A DNA stretch of 64,000 nucleotides from an uncultured Lachnospiraceae bacterium (GTDB lineage: Bacteria; Bacillota; Clostridia; Lachnospirales; Lachnospiraceae): the NCBI GenBank assembly GCA_944384025.1, contig CALWRS010000001.1, positions 62,001 to 126,000 of the forward strand, written 5' to 3'. This document shows positions 15,276 through 22,431 of this stretch, piece after piece. Positions within the stretch are counted from its first letter, which is position 1; the number at the start of each line of letters is the position of its first letter. The translations under genes and the position numbers were made by a program. The notes beneath the pieces were generated by a model. It was not told the DNA's origin, did no database searches, and saw nothing but the letters and a program-made list of their open reading frames with translations.

Positions 15276-17012
15276 ATGTCTAAAGAGAAGATAAAAGTGT
15301 ATCTCTACACTCGTGTTTCAACAGCTATGCAGATAGATGGTTATTCACTGGAAGCACAGAAAACCAAAATGAAAGCATTCTGTGACTATAATGAATATGA
15401 AATAGCCGGCGAGTATGAAGACGCAGGAAAATCCGGTAAATCCATTGAAGGAAGAATTGCTTTTAATCAGCTGATGGACGATATCAAATCAGGAAAAGAT
15501 GCAGTATCCTATGTCCTTGTATTCAAGCTTTCCAGATTTGGAAGAAATGCAGCAGATGTACTTGCTACACTACAGGTGATGCAGGACTTTGGAGTTAATC
15601 TAATCTGTGTAGAGGATGGAATTGATTCATCTAAAGATGCCGGTAAACTTATGATATCTGTGCTGTCAGCAGTGGCAGAGATTGAGCGTGAGAACATTCG
15701 TGTTCAGACCATGGAAGGCAGGATGCAGAAAGCCAGGGAAGGCAAATGGAATGGTGGCTTTGCACCGTATGGATATTCGCTTATTGATGGCAAACTGGAA
15801 GTCAATGAGGAAGAAGCAGTTGCCATCAGAACGATATTTGATCAATATGTAAATACGGATTTGGGAGCGAATGGAATTGCTAAGTATTTAGAAAATCACG
15901 GAATCCATAAGATAGCCAGACAAAATGGTACCAATCCATTATTTGATGCGGCTCTTATCAGAAGAATTATTCAGAATCCGGTTTATTGCGGTAAAATCTC
16001 TTATGGCAGGAGACGGACAGAAAAGGTTCATGGTACGAGGAATGAGTATAGGCAGGTAAAAAAGGATGATTATCTATTGGTAAATGGTTTACATGAAGCT
16101 CTTGTATCAGAGGAAGTGTGGGAACAAGCACAGGCCAAGGTAGCAGCACAGGCTAAAAAATACGAAAAGGTAAATCGTGACAAGGGAGAAAAGATTCATC
16201 TTTTATCGGGAATTTTGAAATGTCCTGTCTGTGGCGCAGGAATGTATGGCAATAAGGCGATTAAGAAACGCAAGGATGGAAGCAATTATAAGGATTTTTA
16301 TTACTATGGTTGCAAGCACCGCAATATGACCAGAGGCCATAAGTGTGATTACAGAAGACAAGTGCATGAAGAGATGTTGGACGCTGCTGTTGCAGAGGTG
16401 ATCAGCAAGTTGGTTAGTAATCCTAAGTTCTCAGATTTGATTCGTAGCAAGATAAATATGGAAGTAGATACCAGTACACTGGATCAGGAGATAGCAAATT
16501 ATGAGAAGCAATTAAGACAGCTATATCATAACAAAGATTCTATCTTGTCTGATATTGATTATCTTGACTACGAGGATAAGCATTATCAACGAAGAAAAAC
16601 AGATTTGGAGAATCGTTTGTACAAAACCTATGATAAAATAGAGGAAGCAGAGGAGCTGCTTGTATCTGCAAAAACCAAGAGACGTTCTCTGCTGGCAGAT
16701 AAGATTACCGGAGATAATATCTACAAGGCACTCATTTTCTTTGATAAACTGTATGATAAAATGAATGAAGCAGAGAAACGAGAGTTTCTGTCACAGTTAG
16801 TGGATAATGTACAGATTTATGAAGAACGGAAAGAAAATGGTCAGTGGCTAAAATCCATAGAATTTAAGTTGCCGATTATAGAAAAAGAGTTTACACTAAG
16901 TTTGGACAACGATGCGCAAAACGAGACGGTGTGCCTCTTGAGCAACCGAAAACCAGATACGAAAGTCAGGATCGATGTGGATCCGGAAGACTACTATCGT
17001 ATCAAGACTTAA
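15276..17012 (+). CDS. Large serine recombinase, C-terminus derived from the host rlmD end
   Basis: The 578-residue recombinase has an N-terminal resolvase domain with the catalytic serine in YTRVSTAMQ and the arginine region ENIRVQTMEGR. A recombinase DNA-binding domain (about 165-290), a zinc ribbon (CPVCGAGMYG … CKHRNMTRGHKC) and a long coiled coil (about 390-480) follow. Such enzymes integrate and excise elements at short sites. The last 30 codons from 16923 on (ETVCLLSNRKPDTK … YYRIKT) do not resemble recombinases but match an expected RlmD terminus, in GC-richer codon use. Start ATG 15276 has GAGGTGAA just upstream; GTG 15267 is an alternative. Confidence 0.92.
   Translation: MSKEKIKVYLYTRVSTAMQIDGYSLEAQKTKMKAFCDYNEYEIAGEYEDAGKSGKSIEGRIAFNQLMDDIKSGKDAVSYVLVFKLSRFGRNAADVLATLQVMQDFGVNLICVEDGIDSSKDAGKLMISVLSAVAEIERENIRVQTMEGRMQKAREGKWNGGFAPYGYSLIDGKLEVNEEEAVAIRTIFDQYVNTDLGANGIAKYLENHGIHKIARQNGTNPLFDAALIRRIIQNPVYCGKISYGRRRTEKVHGTRNEYRQVKKDDYLLVNGLHEALVSEEVWEQAQAKVAAQAKKYEKVNRDKGEKIHLLSGILKCPVCGAGMYGNKAIKKRKDGSNYKDFYYYGCKHRNMTRGHKCDYRRQVHEEMLDAAVAEVISKLVSNPKFSDLIRSKINMEVDTSTLDQEIANYEKQLRQLYHNKDSILSDIDYLDYEDKHYQRRKTDLENRLYKTYDKIEEAEELLVSAKTKRRSLLADKITGDNIYKALIFFDKLYDKMNEAEKREFLSQLVDNVQIYEERKENGQWLKSIEFKLPIIEKEFTLSLDNDAQNETVCLLSNRKPDTKVRIDVDPEDYYRIKT
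16923..16945 (+). other. Right attachment junction (attR) inside the recombinase gene
   Basis: This is the counterpart of 6885-6907: GAGACGGT is identical in both, 19 of 23 aligned bases match, and the frame (ETVCLLS) is the same. Element DNA is to the left and host-like DNA to the right, ending the recombinase frame at 17010-17012. Confidence 0.75.
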
Positions 17013-17157
17013 ATCTTTCAAGAGAAGAGTTTTTTAAAAGTTTGAGATAGAGAGATGCTAATGCCTAGGGCAGTACCATCTTTATCGGTGTTGATGATGC
17101 TGGAAATTTGGTTAGCGTGCAGAATGTGAATAAGCTGGCGAGAATAGCGTTGTCGGA
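17013..17157 (+). pseudogene. AlbA/Schlafen-type domain remnant
   Basis: After the recombinase stop the frame including 17060-17151 reads ANA, a TAG at 17066-17068, then GSTIFIGVDDAGNLV, a clear match to the GGTIYIGVDDDGN motif of AlbA_2/Schlafen ATP-binding domains. Sequence upstream (REEFFKSLR-like) fits the same domain after frameshifts. The fragment breaks off where the structured repeat begins at 17158. It is a degraded gene. Confidence 0.6.
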
Positions 17158-17342
17158 GTTTATCAGATGTGGGAAGACTCCCGCCTCTGTAGGCGGCGAG
17201 TATAGCAAATTCGTATCAGTGGCGGGAGTCAATCCCCCATCTGATAAACGCTCCGCTTAGGATGCGCAGGGATTCGGTAAGGAAAATGTCAGCTAAAGCT
17301 GACACGAATCCCGCGCCAAGACCCGCAAGCGGGTCTTGAATT
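17158..17342 (+). repeat. Dispersed structured repeat, fullest copy
   Basis: A large hairpin spans 17158-17249. The outer arms 17158-17173 and 17234-17249 pair over 15 of 16 positions, and the inner arms GACTCCCGCC (17176-17185) and GGCGGGAGTC (17221-17230) pair perfectly. Further right, GGGATTCG (near 17269-17276) pairs with CGAATCCC around a TGTCAGC/GCTGACA hairpin, and AAGACCCGC pairs with GCGGGTCTT to about 17339. Related copies or pieces lie at 19796, 20998 (inverted) and 29766. No open frame explains it. Confidence 0.7.
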
Positions 17343-17564
17343 GACCGATTTGTTAAAACATATGAAATAAAACCTAAGCACAATACAAAGGAGCCTTGTA
17401 TGATGTGAATTTACACTACTGAATGATTTTATCGAAGGGACAGCACTGTTTGCAGACCCTTGTGGCAAGCAGACCAAGTGCGATCTTCTGCAGCCTGCAG
17501 TGTAAGAATAAGTATAACGTGTATAAGACCCGTGGTAAAAATAAAGACAAGGACGGTGACGGAA
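17343..17564 (+). other. Gene-poor stretch with a possible decayed upstream gene
   Basis: No intact gene is seen here. One frame (17480-17572) reads AIFCSLQCKNKYNVYKTRGK and stops at 17570-17572, overlapping the ATG of the next gene as in an operon. The Cys-x3-Cys and basic tail look like the end of a zinc-ribbon-type protein. It is probably the tail of a lost gene; confidence is low. Confidence 0.3.
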
Positions 17565-18923
17565 ATGCCTGAGAACCAAAGCATTGAATAGAAAAGCAAA
17601 TGGAAAGACGAATATCTGGAATGGATTTGCGGCTACGCCAATGCACAGGGCGGCAAAATCTATATTGGCTGTGATGATGACGGCAACGTAATCGGTTTGC
17701 CCAATGCCCGCAAGCTCCTTGAAGATGTACCCAACAAGATCAGAGATGCTATGGGCATTATCGTCGGTGTCAATCTTTACGAAGAAAGCGGAAAAGAATA
17801 CATTGAAATTGATGTTCCTTCTTATCCGATAGGCATTTCCTGCAAGGGCATCTATTATTATCGAAGTGGCAGTACACGGCAGATTTTGACCGGTCCTGCC
17901 TTGGAAGCATTTCTAATGCGTAAGCGTGGTGCTACTTGGGATAACCTTCCTCTGCCTGCATTTTCTTTGAATGATATTGACGATTCCATTGTGGAACGCT
18001 TTAAGCAGTGGGCAGCCAAAAAAGGACGCATTGACAAAAGCGTTTTGGATGAGCCGAAAGATGTACTTATGGAAAAGCTGCATCTAATGAATGGCTCATA
18101 TCTGACCAATGCGGCAATGCTTCTATTCTCAAAAGACCCGGAGAAATGGCAGCTTGGCGCATACGTTAAAATCGGCTTCTTTGAAACCGACGCTGATTTG
18201 TTGTATCAAGACGAGGTACACGGTTCTATTTTGGAACAGATTGATAAAATCGTAGAGCTTGTATACCTCAGATATATGAAAGCAAAAATCTCCTACGAGG
18301 GTATGCAGCGTATTGAGCGATATTTTGTACCGGAAGCAGCTCTGCGTGAAGCTTTGTTAAACGCTTTGTGCCATAAACAGTATCAATCCGGCGTTCCGAT
18401 TCAGATAAGCGTATATGAGGATAGGTTGTATATCGCCAACTGCGGTTGTCTGCCCGAAAACTGGACATTGGAGAACTTGATGCGTAAACACGCTTCCAGC
18501 CCGTACAATCCCAATATTGCCCATGTGTTCTATTTGGCAGGTTTCATCGAAAGTTGGGGACGTGGAATTGAAAAAATCTGCTCTGCCTGTGAGAAAGACG
18601 GTGTTCCTCAGCCCGTTTATACAATTAATCCCGGCGACATTATGATTGAATTTACTGCACCAGAGGATAGAGTTATTCGTTCTGTCACCCGCAAGGTGAC
18701 AGATAGGGTGACAGATAAGGTGACAGATAATTTGGATGAAAAATCCATTCAAATTCTTGAGCTTATTTCTGAAGATCCGGCATATACCTCAACTGCCATA
18801 TCAGAGAAACTTTCCCTCAGCAGAAAAACGGTATCGCAGAGATTGAAGGAAATGAAAGAAAAAGGTATTCTTGAGCGTATCGGCTCCGACAGAAAAGGCT
18901 ATTGGAAAATAAACAACAAATGA
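17565..18923 (+). pseudogene. AlbA_2/Schlafen-type ATP-binding protein with winged-helix end, early amber stop
   Basis: The full frame starts at ATG 17565 (MPENQSIE) but codon 9 is TAG (17589-17591). The sequence then continues unbroken as KSKWKDEYLEWICGYANAQ and GGKIYIGCDDDGNVIG, typical of the AlbA_2 domain, followed by the ATP-binding-like core (EAALREALLNALCHKQYQ, GFIESWGRGIEKICS). Near the end are VTRKVTDRVTDKVTD repeats and a winged helix (STAISEKLSLSRKTVSQRLKEM). A shortened protein could start at TTG 17697 but would lack half of AlbA_2. Such proteins are usually regulators. A palindrome lies at 18681-18703. Confidence 0.75.
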
Positions 18924-19084
18924 TAAATCTAAAAAGTAGTGTTCGCCATCCCCCAAAAGTGGTGTTCGTCACATAAATAATAGCGTTTGTAATGAAAAGG
19001 TATTAATTGGTTGGCAAGAAATATGTTATTCACCTTGAAAAAGCTTTTAATTGCGCCCTAAAAGCTGTTGATTGCTCTTTGGTA

Positions 19085-19121
19085 CACCCTATCAGTCACC
19101 CGCAAGGTGACTGATAGGGTG
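19085..19121. repeat. Perfect 16-bp-arm inverted repeat, copy of a palindrome inside the AlbA gene
   Basis: The arms CACCCTATCAGTCACC (19085-19100) and its complement (19106-19121) flank CGCAA. The central 17 bases (GTCACCCGCAAGGTGAC) are identical to 18684-18700 inside the upstream AlbA-type gene. It lies in the noncoding gap after that gene and is an operator or hairpin candidate. Confidence 0.65.
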
Positions 19122-19127
19122 ACAGAT

Positions 19128-19180
19128 CTCCCAACAAAAAATAATGCCCGTTATCAGCCATACAGCCGATAACGGGCATT
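19128..19180 (-). terminator. Rho-independent terminator for the minus-strand genes
   Basis: The arms 19143-19155 and 19168-19180 (AATGCCCGTTATC and its complement) form a 13-bp stem with a 12-base loop. Reading on the minus strand, the stem is followed by an ATTATTTTTTG tract. It lies just past the end of the minus-strand remnant at 19184. Confidence 0.75.
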
Positions 19181-19183
19181 CGA

Positions 19184-19430
19184 TTAAGCATATACAAGTT
19201 CAGACAAGACGATTTCCTCTGCACGGTTGCGGATGCTGTTTTTACGGCGTACCCATTCCATTTGGTAAGCCGCTTTGAGTGCTTCGGTTACGCCCTCCTG
19301 CTCTGACATAGTGGATACTCAATTTCCACACGACCGCAGACCGAATACTCTGTGTCGGAGAGCTTTTCCAAGTAATGGTGATATACCGAGGATTAATCAC
19401 GTATGTCTGATCATTCCCTTCATAGCAGTA
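19184..19430 (-). pseudogene. Frameshifted minus-strand gene remnant
   Basis: On the minus strand two frames appear to belong to one protein. The segment HYLEKLSDTEYSVCGRVEIE runs first and breaks near 19310. The other frame (19184-19309) then gives EGVTEALKAAYQMEWVRRKN and RAEEIVLSELVYA to a stop before the terminator. A single-base shift would join them. If the second frame is used alone (ATG at 19307-19309) it makes a 41-residue protein. I do not recognise the family. Confidence 0.5.
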
Positions 19431-19434
19431 TGGG

Positions 19435-19767
19435 TTAAGGCTTAAGAGTATCAATCATTCGGTTCAGAACTGCATCTGCCTGTCCGGCTTCATAACGCAC
19501 TCGTAAGTAGCCGTTTGAAAAGTGGTCTTCTCGCAGAATCATCGTAAGCAGAGCCGTGCATAATTCATAATCGGCATCAGGGAGTCGTTCCAGTTCCTTA
19601 TCGCAGTCGATAGGCTCAGTTGTCATATAGTCCCAATAATTCCGTTTCAAGCCACCAATGTCCTCAAGAAGTCTGTAATAGGCATCCTCTGTATTTGGAT
19701 GGTCAATAGTGTGTTGGATTGCTTTTATTCTTTCTTCGTTTGTTATACTAGCACCTCCATCAGTCAT
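19435..19767 (-). CDS. DUF6508-like protein
   Basis: The 110-residue soluble protein has a LERLPDADYELCTALLTMIL motif and REDHFSNG, which I associate with DUF6508-type proteins of unknown function found near mobile DNA. The ATG at 19765-19767 precedes a GGAGGTG that lies inside the frame, so the natural start may lie further in, without a standard codon. It is divergent from the HTH gene at 19770. Confidence 0.6.
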   Translation of the reverse strand: MTDGGASITNEERIKAIQHTIDHPNTEDAYYRLLEDIGGLKRNYWDYMTTEPIDCDKELERLPDADYELCTALLTMILREDHFSNGYLRVRYEAGQADAVLNRMIDTLKP

Positions 19768-19769
19768 TC

Positions 19770-20033
19770 ATGAAAGCGTCGAAGTCCTCAATTCGGTCAA
19801 TCCCCCCATCTGATATAGAAGTAGATGTAAAAGTAAGGTGCATAGAGAACGGAACAACCCAAGCACAGCTTGCAAAAACAATCGGAACAACAGGCCAGTA
19901 TGTTAATCGCATCATCAAAAAGCAGGACGGCGTTGTAAATAAGACCTTCGCGCAGATGCTTGAGGCTTTGGGGTACGATATCGAACTGACTTATGTGAAA
20001 AGAAAAAGTGACACCAGTGGTGACACTTTTTAA
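19770..20033 (+). CDS. Small HTH (XRE-type) regulator, 5' end apparently displaced
   Basis: Residues about 14-80 form a compact helix-turn-helix (DIEVDVKVRCIENGTTQAQL, GTTGQYVNRIIKK) with LEALGYDIELTYVKR after it, as in small XRE regulators that usually begin right at the DIEVDV segment. The first 13 codons are unlike the family, have no ribosome site, and contain the end of the structured repeat (19796-19815). The original start was probably lost. The 3' end carries an imperfect palindrome (20004-20030). The next gene begins 14 bases after its stop. Confidence 0.65.
   Translation: MKASKSSIRSIPPSDIEVDVKVRCIENGTTQAQLAKTIGTTGQYVNRIIKKQDGVVNKTFAQMLEALGYDIELTYVKRKSDTSGDTF
19796..19815 (+). repeat. 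Fragment of the dispersed structured repeat
   Basis: GTCAATCC … CATCTGATA here matches 17228-17246 except for one extra C. It falls within the first codons of the HTH gene and marks a junction where the gene's own start seems to have been replaced. Confidence 0.45.
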
Positions 20034-20047
20034 TGGAGGTGCCGAAG

Positions 20048-20929
20048 ATGGCAAAAAAGAAAAATGAAATAAGCATTCGCTCAAGTGCGGCAGAGTATCT
20101 GACATATGTTGCTTCTGTGGGAGAACAGGAAGACAGCATTGAAATGCGTTATGAGGATGAAAATATAGGGCTCACACAGAAAATGATGGCTACGCTTTAT
20201 GACGCGGATGTACGCACGATAAATGACCGTATAAAGAAAGTATACAATGATTCAGAGTTAGAGGAGTCGGCAACTATCCGAAAATTTCGGATAGTTCAAA
20301 TGGAGGGCAATCGCCAGGTTCAGAGAGAAACAAATCATTACAGCTTGCAGATGATTATTGCCGTTGGATTCAAAGTGAATAATGAACGCGCAGTGCAGTT
20401 CCGTAAATGGGCAAATAGCATTGTGAAGGACTACACCGTCAAAGGTTGGGTTATGGATGATGAGCGTCTGAAACGAGGCACATATCTGACGGATAAATAT
20501 TTTGAAAAACAACTTGAATGCATCAGAGAAATCTGTGCAAGCGAAAGAAAGTTTTATCAGAAAATCACAGATATTTATGCCACGGCAATAGACTACGACA
20601 AAACATCGGCAACAACAAAAAGGTTTTACGCCGCTGTTCAGAACAAAATGCACTTTGCAGTTCACGGTCATACGGCTGCTGAATTGATAGTGGAACGTGC
20701 CGACCATCAAAAGGAACATATGGGACTTACCATATGGGCAGATGCTCCTGACGGCAAGATTAAGAAAAGTGATGTGACAATTGCGAAAAACTATTTGAGT
20801 GAAGACGAACTGCATCAACTGAACCGTATGGTAACTGCATATTTGGATTTTGCCGAAAATATGACGTTAAGACATATTCCCACAAACAGCAAAGATATTC
20901 AGCCTATCGTATCAACCCACGTTCTGTAG
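20048..20929 (+). CDS. RhuM-type virulence/regulatory family protein, 3' end truncated
   Basis: The 293-residue protein matches the RhuM (virulence RhuM) family: LTQKMMATLYDADVRTINDRI near the start, then HYSLQMIIAVGFKVNN, FRKWANSIVKDYTVKG and a helical C-terminal region. The family normally continues for some tens of residues; here it diverges after ENMTLRHIP and stops, where DNA from another gene begins. ATG 20048 is chosen from GGAGGT at 20035-20040. A perfect 12-bp-arm palindrome (20272-20296) sits in the codons for ATIRKFRIV. Its role is unknown, probably linked to mobile DNA. Confidence 0.75.
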   Translation: MAKKKNEISIRSSAAEYLTYVASVGEQEDSIEMRYEDENIGLTQKMMATLYDADVRTINDRIKKVYNDSELEESATIRKFRIVQMEGNRQVQRETNHYSLQMIIAVGFKVNNERAVQFRKWANSIVKDYTVKGWVMDDERLKRGTYLTDKYFEKQLECIREICASERKFYQKITDIYATAIDYDKTSATTKRFYAAVQNKMHFAVHGHTAAELIVERADHQKEHMGLTIWADAPDGKIKKSDVTIAKNYLSEDELHQLNRMVTAYLDFAENMTLRHIPTNSKDIQPIVSTHVL

Positions 20930-20995
20930 TTATGTCGATGACAGGCGGTTATTTTAACAACTACTGGACTTCCACGGAGACGTACGAGGCGCTAA
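20897..20995 (+). pseudogene. Remnant of an AAA-ATPase-like (DUF1703-type) gene
   Basis: The frame from 20897 reads YSAYRINPRSVVMSMTGGYF then NNYWTSTETYEALK. This is characteristic of the AAA-ATPase-like/PD-(D/E)XK proteins in which an NPRSV…YW..TETYEALK block is conserved. Only this block remains. It is joined in another frame to the truncated RhuM gene on the left and to the inverted structured repeat on the right. Confidence 0.55.
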
Positions 20996-20997
20996 AA

Positions 20998-21032
20998 TTC
21001 AAGACTCGCTCGCGAGTCTTGGCGCGGGATTC
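20998..21032 (-). repeat. Inverted copy of the right end of the structured repeat
   Basis: Reverse-complemented, these 35 bases match 17306-17340 at 32 positions. Two of the three differences swap a C-G pair for a T-A pair in the 9-bp stem, so pairing is kept; the third is in the 2-base loop. The copy is opposite in orientation to 17158-17342 and the two bracket the accessory strip. Confidence 0.65.
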
Positions 21033-21062
21033 AGGTCGGCTTTTGGACAGTTAAAGGAAATA

Positions 21063-21091
21063 TTTACACGATGAAAAAAAGATGCTATAAT
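21063..21091 (+). promoter_or_regulatory. Sigma-A promoter for the first xylanase gene
   Basis: TTTACA (21063-21068) and TATAAT (21086-21091) are 17 bases apart. They lie about 90 bases ahead of the xylanase start, in GC-richer host-like sequence. Confidence 0.75.
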
Positions 21092-21182
21092 ATTCGGGAC
21101 TGTTTGCTTTGATGACGGCGCTCCCCTCATCGGGCAGACGAATTGCACATCTTGAATTTGAAATTTGGAGGGTATTTGTAAA

Positions 21183-22409
21183 ATGAAGATGCAAAAGTTA
21201 CTGTTAGGGTGTCTGCTTGCAGGGGTTGGCCTGCTTGCAGTTGCGTGCAGCAACGTAAACGACGCCGGAGGGTCCGACAATAGCGGGGTGACAGAGGCTG
21301 TATCGCCTTCTGCATCGCCGACGCCAACGACGGAGACAACGTCAACACCGACACCGACACCGGACGACATGCCGCCGATTTACGATGTTCCGGAGGCGGA
21401 ATCGGTAATCGGAACGCGGCTTTGCGAGCGGTATCAGGGGTATTTTACCGTTGGCACGTGTGTAAATTCTACCACATTAAACCATCCGCGGATTGAAAAA
21501 CTGATTCTTGAGCAGTTTAACACAGTGACCTGCGAAAACGAAACAAAGCCGGACGCGCTGCTTAATCAATCGGCGTGCGTAGCGAAAAACGACGTCGTTG
21601 TTATGTTCCCACAGCGCACGATTGCCATATTGGACTGGGCGCAGGAACATAATCTGAAGGTGCGCGGACACGTGCTTGTATGGCACTCGCAGACACCGGA
21701 TTGGTTTTTCAAGGACGGATTTAAAAACGACGGAACACTTGTTTCCAGAGAAGTGATGCTGCAGCGGATGGAAAGCTACATCCGGCAGGTTCTTGAATAC
21801 TGCAATACGAATTACCCGGGGCTGTTTACCGCTTGGGACGTTGTAAACGAAGCGTTTGAAGACGGCAGCGGAGAGTACCGCAACAGCTACTGGTACCAGA
21901 TTGTCGGCGAAGACTTTATCCGCTACGCGTTTGAGTATGCAAGAAAGTACGCGGCGGAAGATACGAAGCTGTTTTATAACGATTTTAACTGCTATATCGA
22001 TTCAAAGAACAACGCAATCCGCAAAGTGGTAGAGGAGCTTATCGAGCTGGATTTGATTGACGGCGTCGGTATGCAAAGCCACCTTGACGTGGATTTTCCA
22101 AGTGTGGGCGATTACATCCGCACGGTGGAGCGATTCTCGGAAATGGGCATCGAAGTGCAGATTACGGAGCTGGACGTTACGACTACAGGCAGCGACGAGG
22201 CAAGCTTTGAAAAGCAGGGCGACTACTACGACCGCCTCTTCCAGTTCTTAATTGCCTACGAAAAAATGGGCAGCTCCAACGTAACGGGCTTGACCATTTG
22301 GGGCGTAGCGGACAACTATTCCTGGAGAAGTTCGCAGTATCCGCTGCTGTTTGACGCGATGCTTCAGCCAAAGCCCGCGTATTACGGCGTATTGCAGCAG
22401 GCGCAGTAA
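21183..22409 (+). CDS. GH10 endo-1,4-beta-xylanase lipoprotein
   Basis: The 408-residue lipoprotein would hydrolyse internal beta-1,4 bonds of xylan at the cell surface. A signal peptide ends in LLAVAC with lipid cysteine C22. A Ser/Thr/Pro-rich linker (about 30-65) leads to the GH10 barrel. The acid/base glutamate is in [10 protein letters not shown] and the nucleophile in [24 protein letters not shown] is also typical. ATG 21183 follows GGAGGG. A close paralogue lies at 41880. It is followed after 22 bases by a MoxR cluster with no terminator seen. Confidence 0.93.
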   Translation: MKMQKLLLGCLLAGVGLLAVACSNVNDAGGSDNSGVTEAVSPSASPTPTTETTSTPTPTPDDMPPIYDVPEAESVIGTRLCERYQGYFTVGTCVNSTTLNHPRIEKLILEQFNTVTCENETKPDALLNQSACVAKNDVVVMFPQRTIAILDWAQEHNLKVRGHVLVWHSQTPDWFFKDGFKNDGTLVSREVMLQRMESYIRQVLEYCNTNYPGLFTAWDVVNEAFEDGSGEYRNSYWYQIVGEDFIRYAFEYARKYAAEDTKLFYNDFNCYIDSKNNAIRKVVEELIELDLIDGVGMQSHLDVDFPSVGDYIRTVERFSEMGIEVQITELDVTTTGSDEASFEKQGDYYDRLFQFLIAYEKMGSSNVTGLTIWGVADNYSWRSSQYPLLFDAMLQPKPAYYGVLQQAQ

Positions 22410-22431
22410 CGGATTAGCTAAGGGGGAGTTT

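Larger units (their letters stand above)
6885..16945 (+). mobile_element. Serine-recombinase integrative element (about 10 kb) inserted in the 3' end of rlmD
   Basis: The region between the two shared junction cores is more AT-rich than its flanks. It carries accessory genes: GNAT genes, an IS, sugar-isomerase-like and nucleoside-phosphorylase-like genes, mobC, small regulators and an ORF6N protein. It ends with a large serine recombinase whose last ~30 codons are host-like. A mobC-type gene is present but no relaxase or conjugation genes are seen, so it is probably a decayed mobilisable or chromosomally fixed element. Insertion of integrative elements in the rum/rlmD 3' end is known in other Firmicutes. 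The boundaries are set by the junction cores. Confidence 0.75.
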
